A stretch of DNA of 64,000 nt from positions 7,480,001 to 7,544,000 of the forward strand of contig CM068320.1 in the NCBI GenBank assembly GCA_034766995.1, in the 5' to 3' direction. Each line of letters starts with the position of its first letter. The first letter of the stretch is position 1. Made by a program: the position numbers and the translations under genes. Shown in pieces: positions 1 through 11,136 of the stretch. Below the pieces are notes generated by a model. The model was not told where the DNA came from, made no database searches, and was given only the letters and a program-made list of their open reading frames with translations. The DNA is from Acanthacorydalis orientalis (lineage: Eukaryota > Arthropoda > Insecta > Megaloptera > Corydalidae).

Positions 1-1194
1 ATTGAGAATTATATATATTTACAGAAAAAAAAACATATTTTACAGTATTTAAAGTTAAAGAAATAAAAAAAAACTACAAAGATATTTTTTTTGAATTGCT
101 ATAAAATCGCACTAATATTAACATGAATAGAGGAATTCTACTAAGAAAACAATAGTTAACAATTATAAATTAGAAAAATCTATTATAGCGGGTTTAAAAT
201 TTTAAACATCTAAATAGCGAAAATGTGAAAAGTATTTATAATTTTTTATAATTTTATAAAGATAATTTAGAATTTTAAATACTTTTATAAAGATGTGTAT
301 GTGTAATTATTTCTAGAAAGAATTAACTAAAGTTTCGTTAATTTCGAAATTCTGCATTTGTTTTTTGATTCTATTAGATAATATTCACAATTAATGGAAT
401 TATTAATATATATATATATATACATACATTATTCATATTTATATATAATAAAAGTTTCTAATTAAAGTTTCTTGGAAACAAATTGATTTAGATTTATAAA
501 ATATAATTTCAAATTGTTCAATATTTGATAGAAAAAGAATATGGTTATAAACAATAAATATAAAAATTAAATTATGGTAGATACATTTTATGTCTTTGGT
601 TTCATATCGTATTATGGCCAGTTTACTTTTGGCGTATAAGTAAACTTATAAATTGAAAATGTTTATTATAATCATAAGAAAACTTTTGATACTTTGTCAT
701 AAACCTTTGTGGTCTAAAAATAAATTTTTGCCATTTTGGCTGTGGAAATACAATATAACGAGACTTATGATTCTGACATTATTACTGCATTTTAATTAAT
801 TTAAATTTTATGAATATTTTAATATATTGAAATGAAACTACATATTCAATTTGAATGTTAAATAACGTATCGTTAAATAATGAAATATAATATATTATAT
901 TCGTATTTTATAACAATCATATGAACACGGTAGGGGATACTCGTATGTAATTAAAATCTATCCACACGTATAATTTAATACGGGATATTAAACTGTAGAG
1001 TTTCTTTTGCAAAAAAAGAGATGTTTTGTTTTTCATCGTGTCTAGCTGTAAATAAAACCGTCAGAAACAAAAATGAATTCACGGAATTACACAATGTAAA
1101 TGTACTCTTTGAACTGAATGTCAAAGCTCGCACTAATAAATAGCGTTCAGTGTTCTACACAGAATTTTTTAACGAAACGAACATAGACTTCCTG

Positions 1195-1198
<4 letters not shown>
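1..1198. other. AT-rich stretch, no gene seen
   Basis: Very AT-rich sequence with short A and T runs and a short TA tract near 405-422. I see no coding-like block, no terminal inverted repeats and no recognisable RNA gene. Confidence 0.6.

Positions 1199-1269
<71 letters not shown>
1199..1269. repeat. (TA)n-(TG)n-(TA)n microsatellite
   Basis: Two perfect TA runs separated by a short TG run. The IY-repeat reading frames that cross it are artefacts of the repeat. Confidence 0.95.
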
Positions 1270-1272
<3 letters not shown>

Positions 1273-1301
1273 CTTGTATGTGCGTGTGTTTGCTCTTCAA
1301 A

Positions 1302-1433
1302 TCAATATATCTGTTGTGCAACAACGAGCGACAAGGCGCCCTCCAACCACTGACTGTTTATACTGTTTGTGTGGTTAATAATGTTTCCGCGTGGTATGGT
1401 GTACTGGTGCGTGCGAATCGTATTGGGTTTCAT
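1302..1433 (-). CDS. Short unrecognised open frame in a GC-richer block
   Basis: A 43-codon frame starts at an ATG read on the minus strand (MKPNTIRTHQY at the start) and ends in TGA. It lies in a block of about 300 bp (1270-1570) that is clearly richer in G+C than its surroundings. Codons include many C-ending triplets, which is unusual here, but nothing in the peptide matches a family I know. The block could equally be the end of an unrecognised repeat, since it directly abuts a microsatellite. Confidence 0.15.
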   Translation of the reverse strand: MKPNTIRTHQYTIPRGNIINHTNSINSQWLEGALSLVVAQQIY

Positions 1434-1689
1434 CTTAACAGAACGTTGTTATGTAGAGTAGCAGATGACCAAACACTTTCAGGAATGTCGAGTATTTTGA
1501 AAGATATGCGTCGAAAAGTTTATTCTTCTTTTTTAAACAAACACACATGCGGATGCATAAAATATATCTTTTGAGACAGCAAAATTATTCATGTATTTGA
1601 AAAGTTCCGTCGTTCAAATGTAACTCTGAATAAATTTGAAAGTATACTTGAATACGGCTTGTTCGAAGTATATGGTTTCAACTGGATCC

Positions 1690-1760
1690 ACAGGAATGAG
1701 TACCGAGAATTGAACTCATGATTAATGCGTTTGTGTTGAGCTTATTCTCTAGTAGATGAA
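1690..1760 (-). repeat. Possible tRNA-derived SINE remnant
   Basis: Read on the minus strand, 1707-1717 gives GAGTTCAATTC, close to the pol III B box. About 25 bp upstream, 1733-1743 gives AGCTCAACACA, which resembles a degenerate A box. The spacing is slightly short for a tRNA and no acceptor stem is evident, so a decayed tRNA-derived SINE head is likelier than a tRNA gene. A chance match is possible. Confidence 0.25.
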
Positions 1761-4421
1761 AATGTGATGATACATTTATATGGATCCTCCAAGCTTTATA
1801 CGAATATTAAAAGTTATTTATTTTTATTTAATAATATAAGAAAAAATCGTACCTTTACAAAAATGAATGTGAATTAAATTATTAAATAGACGATGATATT
1901 TCTTCACATTAAATTTTGCATCTTTGAATATTACAGACAATAAATATTTAATCACTTTGATAGATATAAAAGTATTTTTATATTTTTGAAATAACTAATC
2001 CCTTGGATCAATTTTTAAATTAATTTTAAGGTAACTTTATGTGTAAAATAGTATAGATCACAGAAATTTATATGTTACAGAAACATGTAGAAGAAAATGT
2101 GAGCCACTTGACATACAGTGGTTTTAAATAAATTATAAATTATGAGAAGAATAGAATTCATCACGTTAAATGCAATAGGTAAAATAATCATTGAATTATT
2201 TAAAACTCTCTTTTAAATAAAATTTCATTGTGTAAATATATACAAGTCTATATTTTTTTTATAATTTTGATTTAAAGAGTTAATACTTATGGAACCAGTT
2301 AAGATAATAAGTTCAACCATTTCAACAAATCGTAAATGTCAATTAGGGTTTGTAAGGAAATAAAAAATATTTTAAATTTTGTTCAACAAAATTTAGGATT
2401 TTTAAAATTTTTAATTGAAAGTATGTCTGTAATATAATACAAACAATCCTTTTTATTAAATTGGTAAAACAAAAGGAAAAATATGACAAAATCGAAATAT
2501 TTACAACTTCTCTAAAACCTTATGATTTGATAAGTAAATGTTTGGTATAATGTTTGTACTTCTGTTTTATCTATTCCTAAGTATATTAATCTTCAATATT
2601 ATTTAGATTACTTCGACTTTTTGTAAATATCAAAGTTTTTTTACTCATTATGGTCGACAGGGAAATATATCCTCAATATGTTCTTTTTCTGTGAAAAATT
2701 AATTTGTAATTGAATTTTTATCCACTGTTGAAAAGTTCGTTGAAAAACACGTTGAAAGAAAAATTCTTTAAAGATACACTTTTTTGATAAAAGTGTTATT
2801 GTTTTTCCATGTAATTAATTCAGTTCATATTAGGTCTGATCATGTCTAATTATGTATAGTCTGATTTGGTCACATCGGATCAAATCAGTTTTGAAGAATG
2901 ATTGCAAAGAATTATACTCAATAATAACACATTCGAAGATTTGCATTATCTAAGAATTCTACCTTTAAAGAATCTACCAAAATTAATTAATTATTTTAAT
3001 TTACTGTTTAATTAAATATTAATATTATAATAGAAAAATAAACATTAAAAATATGCAAGGACGGTACATTTTTATAAATCACAACAGGTTTCATATTTTA
3101 AATATTTTTTCTTCTATTCAAATATTAATATTTATTAAAACATTAAAGTAAAACAATTAATTAAATATTTATATTTTTACTATACTCGGTCCCTTATTTG
3201 TGACTTTTTAAGTGAAATATAACAGATATTTTTTGGTAACAAGCATTAATAGCATTTCATAATACTTGTGTAGTGCTGTTGGAGTATTATATTTTTTTTT
3301 GTTTTACACTCTCAAATATGGAATTTTTCTATATTTTTTTATTAACAGTTATCATATTGTTTATTTAGAAGAACTTGTATTAGTGTATGAATAATATTTT
3401 AATATTATTTTCAAAACTTATGTAATTGAAACACTGTGAAGACATATTCACTAATACGGGAAATAAATATTTTGATTACAGCAGGATTGAGCTGCTGAAT
3501 AATTTCAATATATATATATATTATATATCAACAATACATAATATTTATACATACATTTTATTACACAATGATGTCCTACGATGCAATTAATTTAATGTTA
3601 ATTAGTATACAATGTATTAATTGGAATTATAGTACAATTTATGTTTTTTAGAAATTAACGGCATTCAATTTCGTCTATAAAAAATCGTATATTATGACAA
3701 TTATAACATATTTGTAATCAAAATAATTTCGATAAAAATATCACCTACAAACTTATGAAGTAGACAGTCTTAACTAATTCTCGTAATTATCTTTATTGCT
3801 CAATAACTAATCAACAATGTATTTGACTTAGAAAAGAAAAGAAATTATTTCTAAAGTACACTTTATTAATTTTTTAAAATATTTATTATCGAAATATTTT
3901 TTTTATCGTGATGCATGCGAATAAAAAAATATTCGCATCTTGATACTAACTTCTAATGTATATTTTTATTATATTGAAAATATTCGTGATATATAATTTT
4001 AAGTCTTTTAATATAGAAAGTGGATGATTTTCATCACATTTTTGTTCTGTTATATGTAGATTTTTAAGTTTAATGATATATTATTTGAAAACAGTAGTAC
4101 TAAGAAGTTATAAAAAATAGTAGTATGACAAAATAATTCTAATAATACAGTAAATAAAAAAATAGTTACATTAATATTAAAGGTCTGACACGAAAATAAT
4201 ATTTTTTGTTGAACATTATCTTAGAGAAAAAAATAAGGGTTATTTTACATTTAAATTAATAATTATTAAACTCACTGTTTTAATATAACATGAAATAAAT
4301 TCATAAATTATTAATTCGTTTTTGTCTTAAGCTAAAAAAAAATAAAAAAAACTTGGTCACAAATGTACCGTATTTAAAGTTGAATGAATTTTGCATACAA
4401 ACAAATCCGTGTAGTGTGTTG
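1761..4421. other. AT-rich intergenic or intronic stretch
   Basis: About 2.6 kb of AT-rich sequence without coding-like blocks. Only short hairpins and A/T runs are visible, for example around 2862-2890 and 3913-3937. If the signal-peptide exon at 5011-5074 is real, this is downstream of it and may be intron. Confidence 0.5.
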
Positions 4422-4480
4422 TTATTCTGTTGAACGTGTTACGAATGTGTAAACATATACAACTACGGTCCTAGGTTGGA
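4422..4480 (-). CDS. Possible second exon of the signal-peptide gene
   Basis: On the minus strand a pyrimidine-rich tract ends in CTAAACTTTAG at 4481-4491, a good splice-acceptor shape. The following 59 nt stay open to a TAA only in the phase that continues the exon at 5011-5074 (one leftover G plus two bases). Joining them would give a protein of about 40 residues with 19 residues encoded here. The phase match is suggestive, but 19 open codons can arise by chance and no family is recognised. Confidence 0.2.
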
Positions 4481-5010
4481 CTAAAGTTTAGAGAAATTAA
4501 ATAGTGACAACAATACGCTAACACATGGATATCTTTCAGCCGGCACAACACAATATAAAGTACACTTTGTTCTAATTAAGTTTTAATTTAATTAGATTTT
4601 TTTCTACCGACGGTCAAAATAAAGTTAAAACTTACTCAGACTGTATTAAAAAGTTCCCACGTCGAATATACGAGTATATTTAAATACTTCGGCTTACAAT
4701 ATTGAAAAGTTATTTTGTATCAGCGAACTTTCTTCATCGACATAATTGATATTGAGATACAAAAGTTTAAATTAATAACAGGGTCCTTCAATTTATCAAT
4801 AAAAACCATTATGTATTCAAGTATGTATGTAGGTGTGTGTGTATATATATATATATATATTAAAAAAAATATTTTTTTTTAAACTTGTAAGATCATATAA
4901 GGAATTATTGTTAATAAAACAGTATAATATATTAAAAAATATTTCTCATAGAAAGCAAAATCTAAATTTATTCATTAAAGTACTGTTATTTTCAAGTTAA
5001 AAACACTTAC

Positions 5011-5074
5011 CATTAAATAAAATAACCATAAACAGGAACGGTATAATCAGCACTATCTTCGATGCAGCTATCAT
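5011..5074 (-). CDS. First coding exon of a secreted or membrane protein (partial)
   Basis: On the minus strand an ATG at 5074-5072 in the context AACAATG opens 21 codons plus one base, then meets GTAAGTG, a near-perfect insect splice donor. The peptide starts MIAASKIVLIIP, continues with FLFMVILFN, and has the form of a signal peptide: a short N-terminus with one lysine, then about 14 hydrophobic residues. A signal-peptide exon ending in a phase-1 intron is a common arrangement in secreted proteins. The rest of the gene is not identified; exons could lie further down the minus strand or beyond position 1. The mature product is therefore unknown. A chance ORF is possible, but ATG, hydrophobic core and strong donor occur together. 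Confidence 0.5.
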
Positions 5075-6266
5075 TGTTCTGTTTTTCTTTCACATTTGTT
5101 AAAAAATATCATTTGAATTAATGTTATCGAAGTTGTATAAAAAATTCAGTTCGTATCATTCTCTTAACACATATTTAATTTTATTTGAACTTCACTCTCT
5201 CTTTACATTATTATTATTTAAATAATATTTTATATAAAATATATTTTATGTTCACTTTTTAACGTTCAACGATAACAATTTTATATAATTTTAAGTGTAG
5301 ATTTTAAAATAATATTTTCTTATATTCAGTTGAAATCTGTTGTAGAATCCTGAAATAAGAAATAAAATTATTAGTCATAAAATTTTACACACAAAATAAA
5401 TTATAGATAAATTTTATAGCATGTGAATAATTTACAGATTGTCGACACTGCTATGGAAATGGGAATATTTTTGTTAAGTAAACTTGTTATGGAAATTAAT
5501 AATAGTCAGTAATAAATTTAATTTTATAAACAGATTAACGTTTTAAAAACTGAAGAAAATTTAATCGAAAGGTCGAAATTTATAGATCCTATTCAAAATA
5601 AGAAATAAGTTAATCATTAGTTACTTTATATTCATATACTCACTATCTAATATATTATAGGATCAGATATTAAGTTATATATATAAAGTTGATTTTTTAC
5701 TGCATTTTACAACTAGATATATAATACAGCAGGATATGACATGATCAACGCTGAAAGTTGATATCAGTATAACATACCTGACCACATCGACAACACATTT
5801 TTAGATAATACAATTTTATAAATAAGAGTACATTATTCGTTAGATTAATTAATTATATCTCAGATTGTACAGATCATGTAAATCATTGCATTGTAATAAT
5901 CTTTCTATATTATAAGAAAATATGTGTGGTAGTTTATAGAATCCGAATGTCCGAGATGAAATTTCTTCTGTTTGGTATCATTATGATTTAAATTTAGGTT
6001 ATTTTTTTCATAATTGAAAGGTGCAAATACCATGTATCGGTTAAAGGTATAATTGAATTAGAAGAATTAATTTATAAAATTTAAGAAACCAATTTTATAT
6101 TATCAAAGTATGTTTTATGTATTAGGTTTACATAGTTTCATTATTATTACTTTTTACATTATTGTCATTTCGTTCATTATCAGTTACAGAGTTTACAGGA
6201 AAAATGTCTAAAAATGAAACAATATGATAGCTGGAATAAATTAAACATGATTTGGATTCTAATTTA
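5075..6266. other. AT-rich stretch upstream of the signal-peptide exon
   Basis: No coding-like block or repeat element is visible. For the minus-strand exon at 5074 this would hold the 5' UTR and promoter. AAAAACAG just before the ATG could be an acceptor of an upstream UTR intron. I see no convincing TATA plus initiator pair. Confidence 0.4.
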
Positions 6267-6350
6267 TCAAGGTATCTTTGGAAAGTGGCATCGATAGTAA
6301 TTATGCGTCCCTTCGGTTGCACATTCGTCACGATTGAAGTTGTAGTCGGA
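6267..6350 (-). CDS. Coding-like terminal exon candidate with two cysteines
   Basis: Read on the minus strand from a possible acceptor (…CATCACTAAG) at about 6351, 27 codons stay open to a TGA at 6269-6267. The peptide includes NRDECATEGTHNYYRCHFPK. Codons such as GAC, TAC, AAC and TTC end in C, which is notable in DNA this AT-rich and argues for real coding sequence. Two cysteines with YYRC recall extracellular Cys-rich domains, but the piece is too short to assign. The other minus frame is also open for 67 codons, so the frame is not certain. Confidence 0.3.
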   Translation of the reverse strand, partial: SDYNFNRDECATEGTHNYYRCHFPKIP

Positions 6351-6429
6351 CTTAGTGATGTACAACAATTTAAAAGAAATTTTACTTTAAAATGAAACGG
6401 TGATGCCGTTTCCGTGACTTTTATTCGTT

Positions 6430-6480
6430 CCCTAATTGGTTGATATCGCTCACGTTGTCTCTGTTTTGATTGGCTGATAG
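6430..6480 (-). promoter_or_regulatory. Two CCAAT boxes in a GC-richer block
   Basis: ATTGG occurs at 6435-6439 and 6469-6473, so CCAAT reads twice on the minus strand about 34 bp apart, in a locally GC-richer patch that includes CpGs. They lie about 90-120 bp upstream of the minus-strand coding-like piece at 6267-6350, which fits a proximal promoter. No TATA box is obvious. This is inference from motif spacing only. Confidence 0.22.
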
Positions 6481-6722
6481 TACATGATCAAGGTGTACAA
6501 AGAAAGAGAGTATACGATTTCAGTGTAAAACTGATAAGATATTTATTCAAAATATTGTAGTCACTGAAGCTTTACAATAAAAAAAATGTTATATATTTTA
6601 ACATTATATTTTGTTATACTAATTTTGTAATATTTTCCAATAAAATGTTTAAGACATACATTTAACGTGGATTATTTTTGTATTAAATTTGTTAATTTCT
6701 GTTATTATTTAGGAGGGAGTGA

Positions 6723-6905
6723 CCATTAGCAAGCAGGGACGAAGCTCTTCTCCCCACAGAGAATGACAAGGACAGAGAACAGGGCGTGGAGCGCTTTAGT
6801 TTTTTTTTTGAAAAAATAAAACATCCGGGAAAAAACAAAATAGTTTATATGTTATGTGACAAACATATTGTGATATCTAATTTAATTGTCAATTTTGGTT
6901 GCTAA
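6723..6905 (+). CDS. Coding-like open frame after a good acceptor
   Basis: A pyrimidine-rich tract ends in TTATTTAG at 6706-6713 and is followed by a conspicuously GC-rich 90 bp. The frame from 6723 is open for 60 codons to TAA. Its first part reads SRDEALLPTENDKDREQGVE with balanced codon use; the second half (after about 6800) is AT-rich and lysine/phenylalanine-rich, so an exon might end near 6800. No family is recognised. It could be a host exon or transposon-derived. Confidence 0.25.
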   Translation, partial: PLASRDEALLPTENDKDREQGVERFSFFFEKIKHPGKNKIVYMLCDKHIVISNLIVNFGC

Positions 6906-7155
6906 GATTAACTTTTCGTTTAATCTTTTAAAAACTACGCAACTAACTTTTTTCACACGATGTTCTTTATGTTTTAAAAGCTATTTTTTTCTGTAAATAG
7001 TTAAATTTATGAAATGATAAATCTCTGCTAGATTAAGCGAATTTTATTTAATTTACTCTTCTTTTCTATATTCAACTATTTATGATAAATTAAATAGTCG
7101 TATATCAAATAAATGTGATATTCTTTTCCTTTTTTCCAATATATTTTTTTCTAAT

Positions 7156-7246
7156 AAAATTCCTTTCTTCCAATTGTTTTTACTAAGTATAATATTTAAA
7201 GTTTATATATTATACTTAGTACAAATAATTGGAAAAAAGGAATTTT
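7156..7246. repeat. Long inverted repeat (40-bp arms, 11-bp loop)
   Basis: Positions 7156-7195 and 7207-7246 are reverse complements with only about 3 mismatches, leaving an 11-bp loop. The arms contain the motif TACTAAGTATAATAT and its complement. It could be a small foldback MITE or a palindrome formed by template switching. Confidence 0.8.
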
Positions 7247-7868
7247 AAAATAATACAATAAATTTAGACTCAATATGTGTTCCTAATTTTTTTTAATTCA
7301 TATAATCTAAAAAGTATTTTAAAGAAGAATCAGCACTCTAAATGATTGCATTTTTCGTAACTACAAAATAAAATAACGCTCTTTTTCAAATAACTGTGAA
7401 TTAATAAAATGTTTGAAAAAATAATATATATTTTTTTCAAGTTTTAATCAACAAGAAAATATTTCTAGCTTCCATATAATTTCAAAATGAAAAGTTGTTT
7501 AAAACATACACAGAAAAAAATAAATGCATATTGTATGAATAGCGTGAGCGCAGAGGAATTCCGCATCTGTGTCAGTATAATTGCGTTATTAAAGTTCTGC
7601 AAATAGAGCTATTATCATGTCATGAAAAAATGTATGAGATTAACTTAGATTATATAACTTCCCGTTTATAAGTTCATTATTTTAACACGACTATGTATTT
7701 ATGATTTTAAACCGTCATTTTCTGATATTTATTCAAAAAAATACATTTTTTTATTTTATGAGCCGACTTCTTGTAATCAATAGTGTTTATTTGATTTTGT
7801 TAAAATGAGTAAAATACTCAATGTTATTTAACTATTAATTAACTCAGTTGTTTCAATTTTTGCAGGTA

Positions 7869-9105
7869 GTAGGTTACAACTAATACTATTAAATTAAAAT
7901 ATTTTGCCGCCGTTTTAAGGTTTTGAGGTGCTAACCATCACATTTAAAAATACTATATATCTTTATCAAGCACTTGGCATAATCTTACAACACAAAATTG
8001 AAAACGATGGCTTCCGAAAAGCAGCAAGCATATTTGGCATTGCATATTTTTAACATTCCAATTGAAAAACATGCTGCCGAAGCCACAGAAATAGTTTTTT
8101 CATATTTGAAGAAAATTCTGTCATGTTTAAAACATTCAAAAAAATGGTTTCAGAGATTTCGGAGCGGTGATTTTGGTCTTTCTGATCGAGAACGTCCCGC
8201 ACAATCAAAAAATTTTGAAAATGAGAATTTTGAGTAGTTGTTAAGCAAAAACTCCGGTCAGACTAAATAGTAACTCGCTCAATAACTTATAGTTACCCAG
8301 CAAGTAATTTTCAATTATTTATATTGGCTGGGAAAAATTAAATAACCGGGAGGCCGATAAATTTCACATGAACTTAGTCTGAAAAACAAAGAATATGCGA
8401 TACAGCTATATCCTTGCCCACAAGATTCAAAAGTAAGAATTTTTGCACAAAATTATAATCGAGGATATAAAACTGATTTTGTATGATAATTTCTGTGCGA
8501 AAATCATGAATTACGCTCGATAAACCATCGACATCGATTCCAAAACTAGATATTCACGCTAAGAAAGTGTTGTATGTATTTGATTTAATTTTAAGAGTCT
8601 GATGTATTATGAGTTTCTCGAATCTGATCAGACTATTAATTCAGTATTACTAACAGCTCATCCGTTTGAGTGCCTGAGTAGAGAGAAAAAAGACATTCGC
8701 TAATGAGGGAAAGAGGCAAATAATTTTTCAGCTCGACAATGTTCGGCCGCACGTCACGAAAGGGACCAGAGACGTTATTTGTTCGTTAGGCAGAGAAATT
8801 CTCCCCCATGCGAGATAGTCACCGGACCTAACCCCGACAGATTATCACCTGTTCCGTTTGCTCCGACATTACCTGGCTGATACCTTTTTTAAAACCTTGG
8901 AAGATTTTCGAAAATACTTCAACGATTTCATTGACTCAAAAATACCATATTTTTTTCGACAAGGGATTCGTCAGTTACCCGATAGATGGACCAATCTTAT
9001 ACAAAATAACGGTGAATATTAATAAGGATTGGAACATATTTCATTTTTCCATAAAGAAACATTCATTTTCTACAAAAGAGAGAACGAATTAATTTTTACA
9101 CCTGA
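7869..9105 (+). mobile_element. Decayed mauritiana-type mariner element
   Basis: The element is about 1,237 bp, close to the 1.28-1.29 kb of mariner elements. TA flanks both ends (7867-7868 and 9106-9107). The right end reads in reverse as TCAGGTGTAAAAAT, similar to the CAGGTGTA-type mauritiana mariner terminus; the left end (GTAGGTTACAACTAATAC) is a weaker match. Internally it carries a mariner transposase remnant in the same orientation. Confidence 0.75.
8007..9024 (+). pseudogene. Mariner transposase, mauritiana-like, broken
   Basis: The ATG at 8007 opens a frame with the N-terminal HTH region and the signature KKWFQRFRSGDFGLSDRERP (residues about 50-70), very close to mariner proteins of the Mos1 type. 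After about 75 codons the frame stops at TAG (8235-8237). Later pieces remain recognisable in shifted frames: HELSLKN-like sequence near 8370, QLDNVRPHVTK near 8733-8765 (the block around the second catalytic Asp), and a PTDYHLF-like block near 8830-8860. The end matches the RGI-LP-RW-NL region near 8965-9000. Many stops and frameshifts make it non-functional. Confidence 0.85.
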
Positions 9106-9390
9106 TACATGTATTACTATAAGATGGTTCGATAATTTTTTTTGTGTAATATAACATCATTCTCCACTTGCTCTACTAACACATTTGCTTTTTGTTTAAT
9201 TTTTTTGGTTCAGTGTTAAGTAATATCTATTGTTTTTTTATTTCATTATTACACTACGAATCACGCATCGTGATTATGTAGTTATTATTTAATTTATAAC
9301 TTCTAAAACTGAATTGAACATATTGCAGTATTTTTGAGCGTTACAAAATATTTTTTTTATTTTTTGTATGTTTTCTAAAAAAATGCGTTA

Positions 9391-9774
9391 TTACTTTATT
9401 TTCGAAGATACTTCTTTTCTTTTCATTTCTCGATGATCTCTTCGATACAAATCTCTGATTTTTCTTATTCTACATTGTTTTTTTATTAAATTTTTCAGAT
9501 TTTCTAAAGTACACATTTTTCCGTTTATTGATACTTTATCGCCTTTAATGTAAAAAAGTTTCTCTTTTACATTGAATTTGTACAAATATCTTCTTAACAG
9601 TTGCATTTCCTCACTACTCGTTTGGTTTAAATCTTTGTTCAGATATATTCTCGACCCTGTGAGGTGTTTGGAGTTTTGAACTATTATATGTTTGGTTTTT
9701 TTTATATACATTTCATCATAATTGATGTATTTTTTACCATTTTCTACCTTACTTGTAATTGATATTAATCTCAT
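9391..9774 (-). CDS. LINE ORF1-like fragment (nucleic-acid-binding protein type)
   Basis: A 127-codon ATG-initiated frame. The centre reads HLTGSRIYLNKDLNQTSSEE, followed by a charged stretch and GDKVSINGKMCTLENLKNLI. This resembles the C-terminal part of the ORF1-type proteins of insect non-LTR retrotransposons, where a 'KNLKGT-IFINEDL' motif precedes a 'K-YVRYDKLIVNG' motif. The C-terminus is very basic (KKQCRIRKIRDLYRRDHREM). No reverse transcriptase lies beside it, so it is a fragment. The similarity is judged from memory of the family pattern. A host gene is possible but less likely. Confidence 0.45.
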   Translation of the reverse strand: MRLISITSKVENGKKYINYDEMYIKKTKHIIVQNSKHLTGSRIYLNKDLNQTSSEEMQLLRRYLYKFNVKEKLFYIKGDKVSINGKMCTLENLKNLIKKQCRIRKIRDLYRRDHREMKRKEVSSKIK

Positions 9775-10325
9775 CTGATTAAATCTTTAATTTGATTTTA
9801 AATACACTTATAACTGCTGATTGTGTATCTTCGACTATCTCTTATTTATTTAAAGTTATTCATTTTTCACTTCTAGATTCCCATTATTAGCATCACACTT
9901 TTTATGACTTTTATGAATTTTATGACTTTCCGTAAGGGATCCATTAACGTTTTGAAATGTTTGAAAAGACTTTTGAAGACTTATATTGAATCATCCCTCT
10001 ATAAGGCATACTATAGAACTCTTTATACCTAATCTGCTGTGTGACGTTCGTTCATGTCTTTCAGATTAGGAAGCACACTTTACTTAAGAAGCACTCTTTA
10101 ATGATATTATATTAACATATTAATTTGTTTCCTAATGTTGATATTTAGTTTAGTTATGCAATAATCTTATGTAGACCATTTTATTATTTTATGATTTTTT
10201 ATATTGGTTCTTTCCCTCTGGTTTACTTAGTTTTATTTATTACTCTACATCATACTGCTACTCTATTACAAGCTTACGTCAATACACATTCTCTCTGTTT
10301 GTCTATCAATCTACCTACCTATATA

Positions 10326-10329
<4 letters not shown>

Positions 10330-10379
<50 letters not shown>
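10330..10379. repeat. (TA)n microsatellite
   Basis: Perfect TA run of about 50 bp followed by a short (GATA)n-like tail at 10385-10410. Confidence 0.95.
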
Positions 10380-10383
<4 letters not shown>

Positions 10384-10847
10384 TGTATAGATAGATAGAT
10401 GATAGAAAGGTAGATAAATGTATATATGTGTAAGATCTTCTTGTAAATTAGTCTACTTCACAAATTATAATTTTTCTGACTTATTTTTTCAAATGTTAGT
10501 AATATTTATATGTATTTCTTTACTGTTTCTTACAATTAATTCTCAATCTATTACATTTTACATTTTTTTATACTAATATAATTTGCTGAAATTATTTTAT
10601 ATATCTAATTATTATGACAGCCATAGTTGTTATATCATAATTAAAAAATGTGTAGAAAGAACAAGTTACAACAAACAAGAATAAAAACTTTATCGAATCT
10701 ATATTGTTATTTATGGTTAGTTTTATTATAATAGTATTGGAGGAAAATACAAACGGATATTTCTCTCATGAGACTAAAATATTTAATCAGAAAAACTAAG
10801 AAAACTAAAACTACGATTCAGAAAATCAACAAGTTCTCGTTTGTACA

Positions 10848-10850
<3 letters not shown>

Positions 10851-10890
<40 letters not shown>

Positions 10891-10956
10891 CAAAAACACA
10901 CGCACGTATATATATATATATATATATATACGCACAAATGTATATATATATATATA
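10851..10956. repeat. Interrupted (TA)n with CA-rich spacers
   Basis: Three TA runs separated by short CACACGCAC-like spacers. Confidence 0.95.
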
Positions 10957-11068
10957 AACAGAGAGAAATAAATATTAACGAACACGTATACATGGTAAAT
11001 GATGTAGAAAAGATTACTGAAATTATTAGTACTGCAAACTGTATTTCAGTTAATATTTCTCTTATTTT

Positions 11069-11073
<5 letters not shown>

Positions 11074-11134
<61 letters not shown>
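11074..11134. repeat. (TA)n microsatellite
   Basis: Perfect TA run of about 60 bp. Confidence 0.95.

Positions 11135-11136
<2 letters not shown>

Noticed and set aside
3900..3940. Short hairpin GCGAATA/TATTCGC
   Set aside because: Stem of about 8 bp, within what chance yields in DNA this AT-rich.
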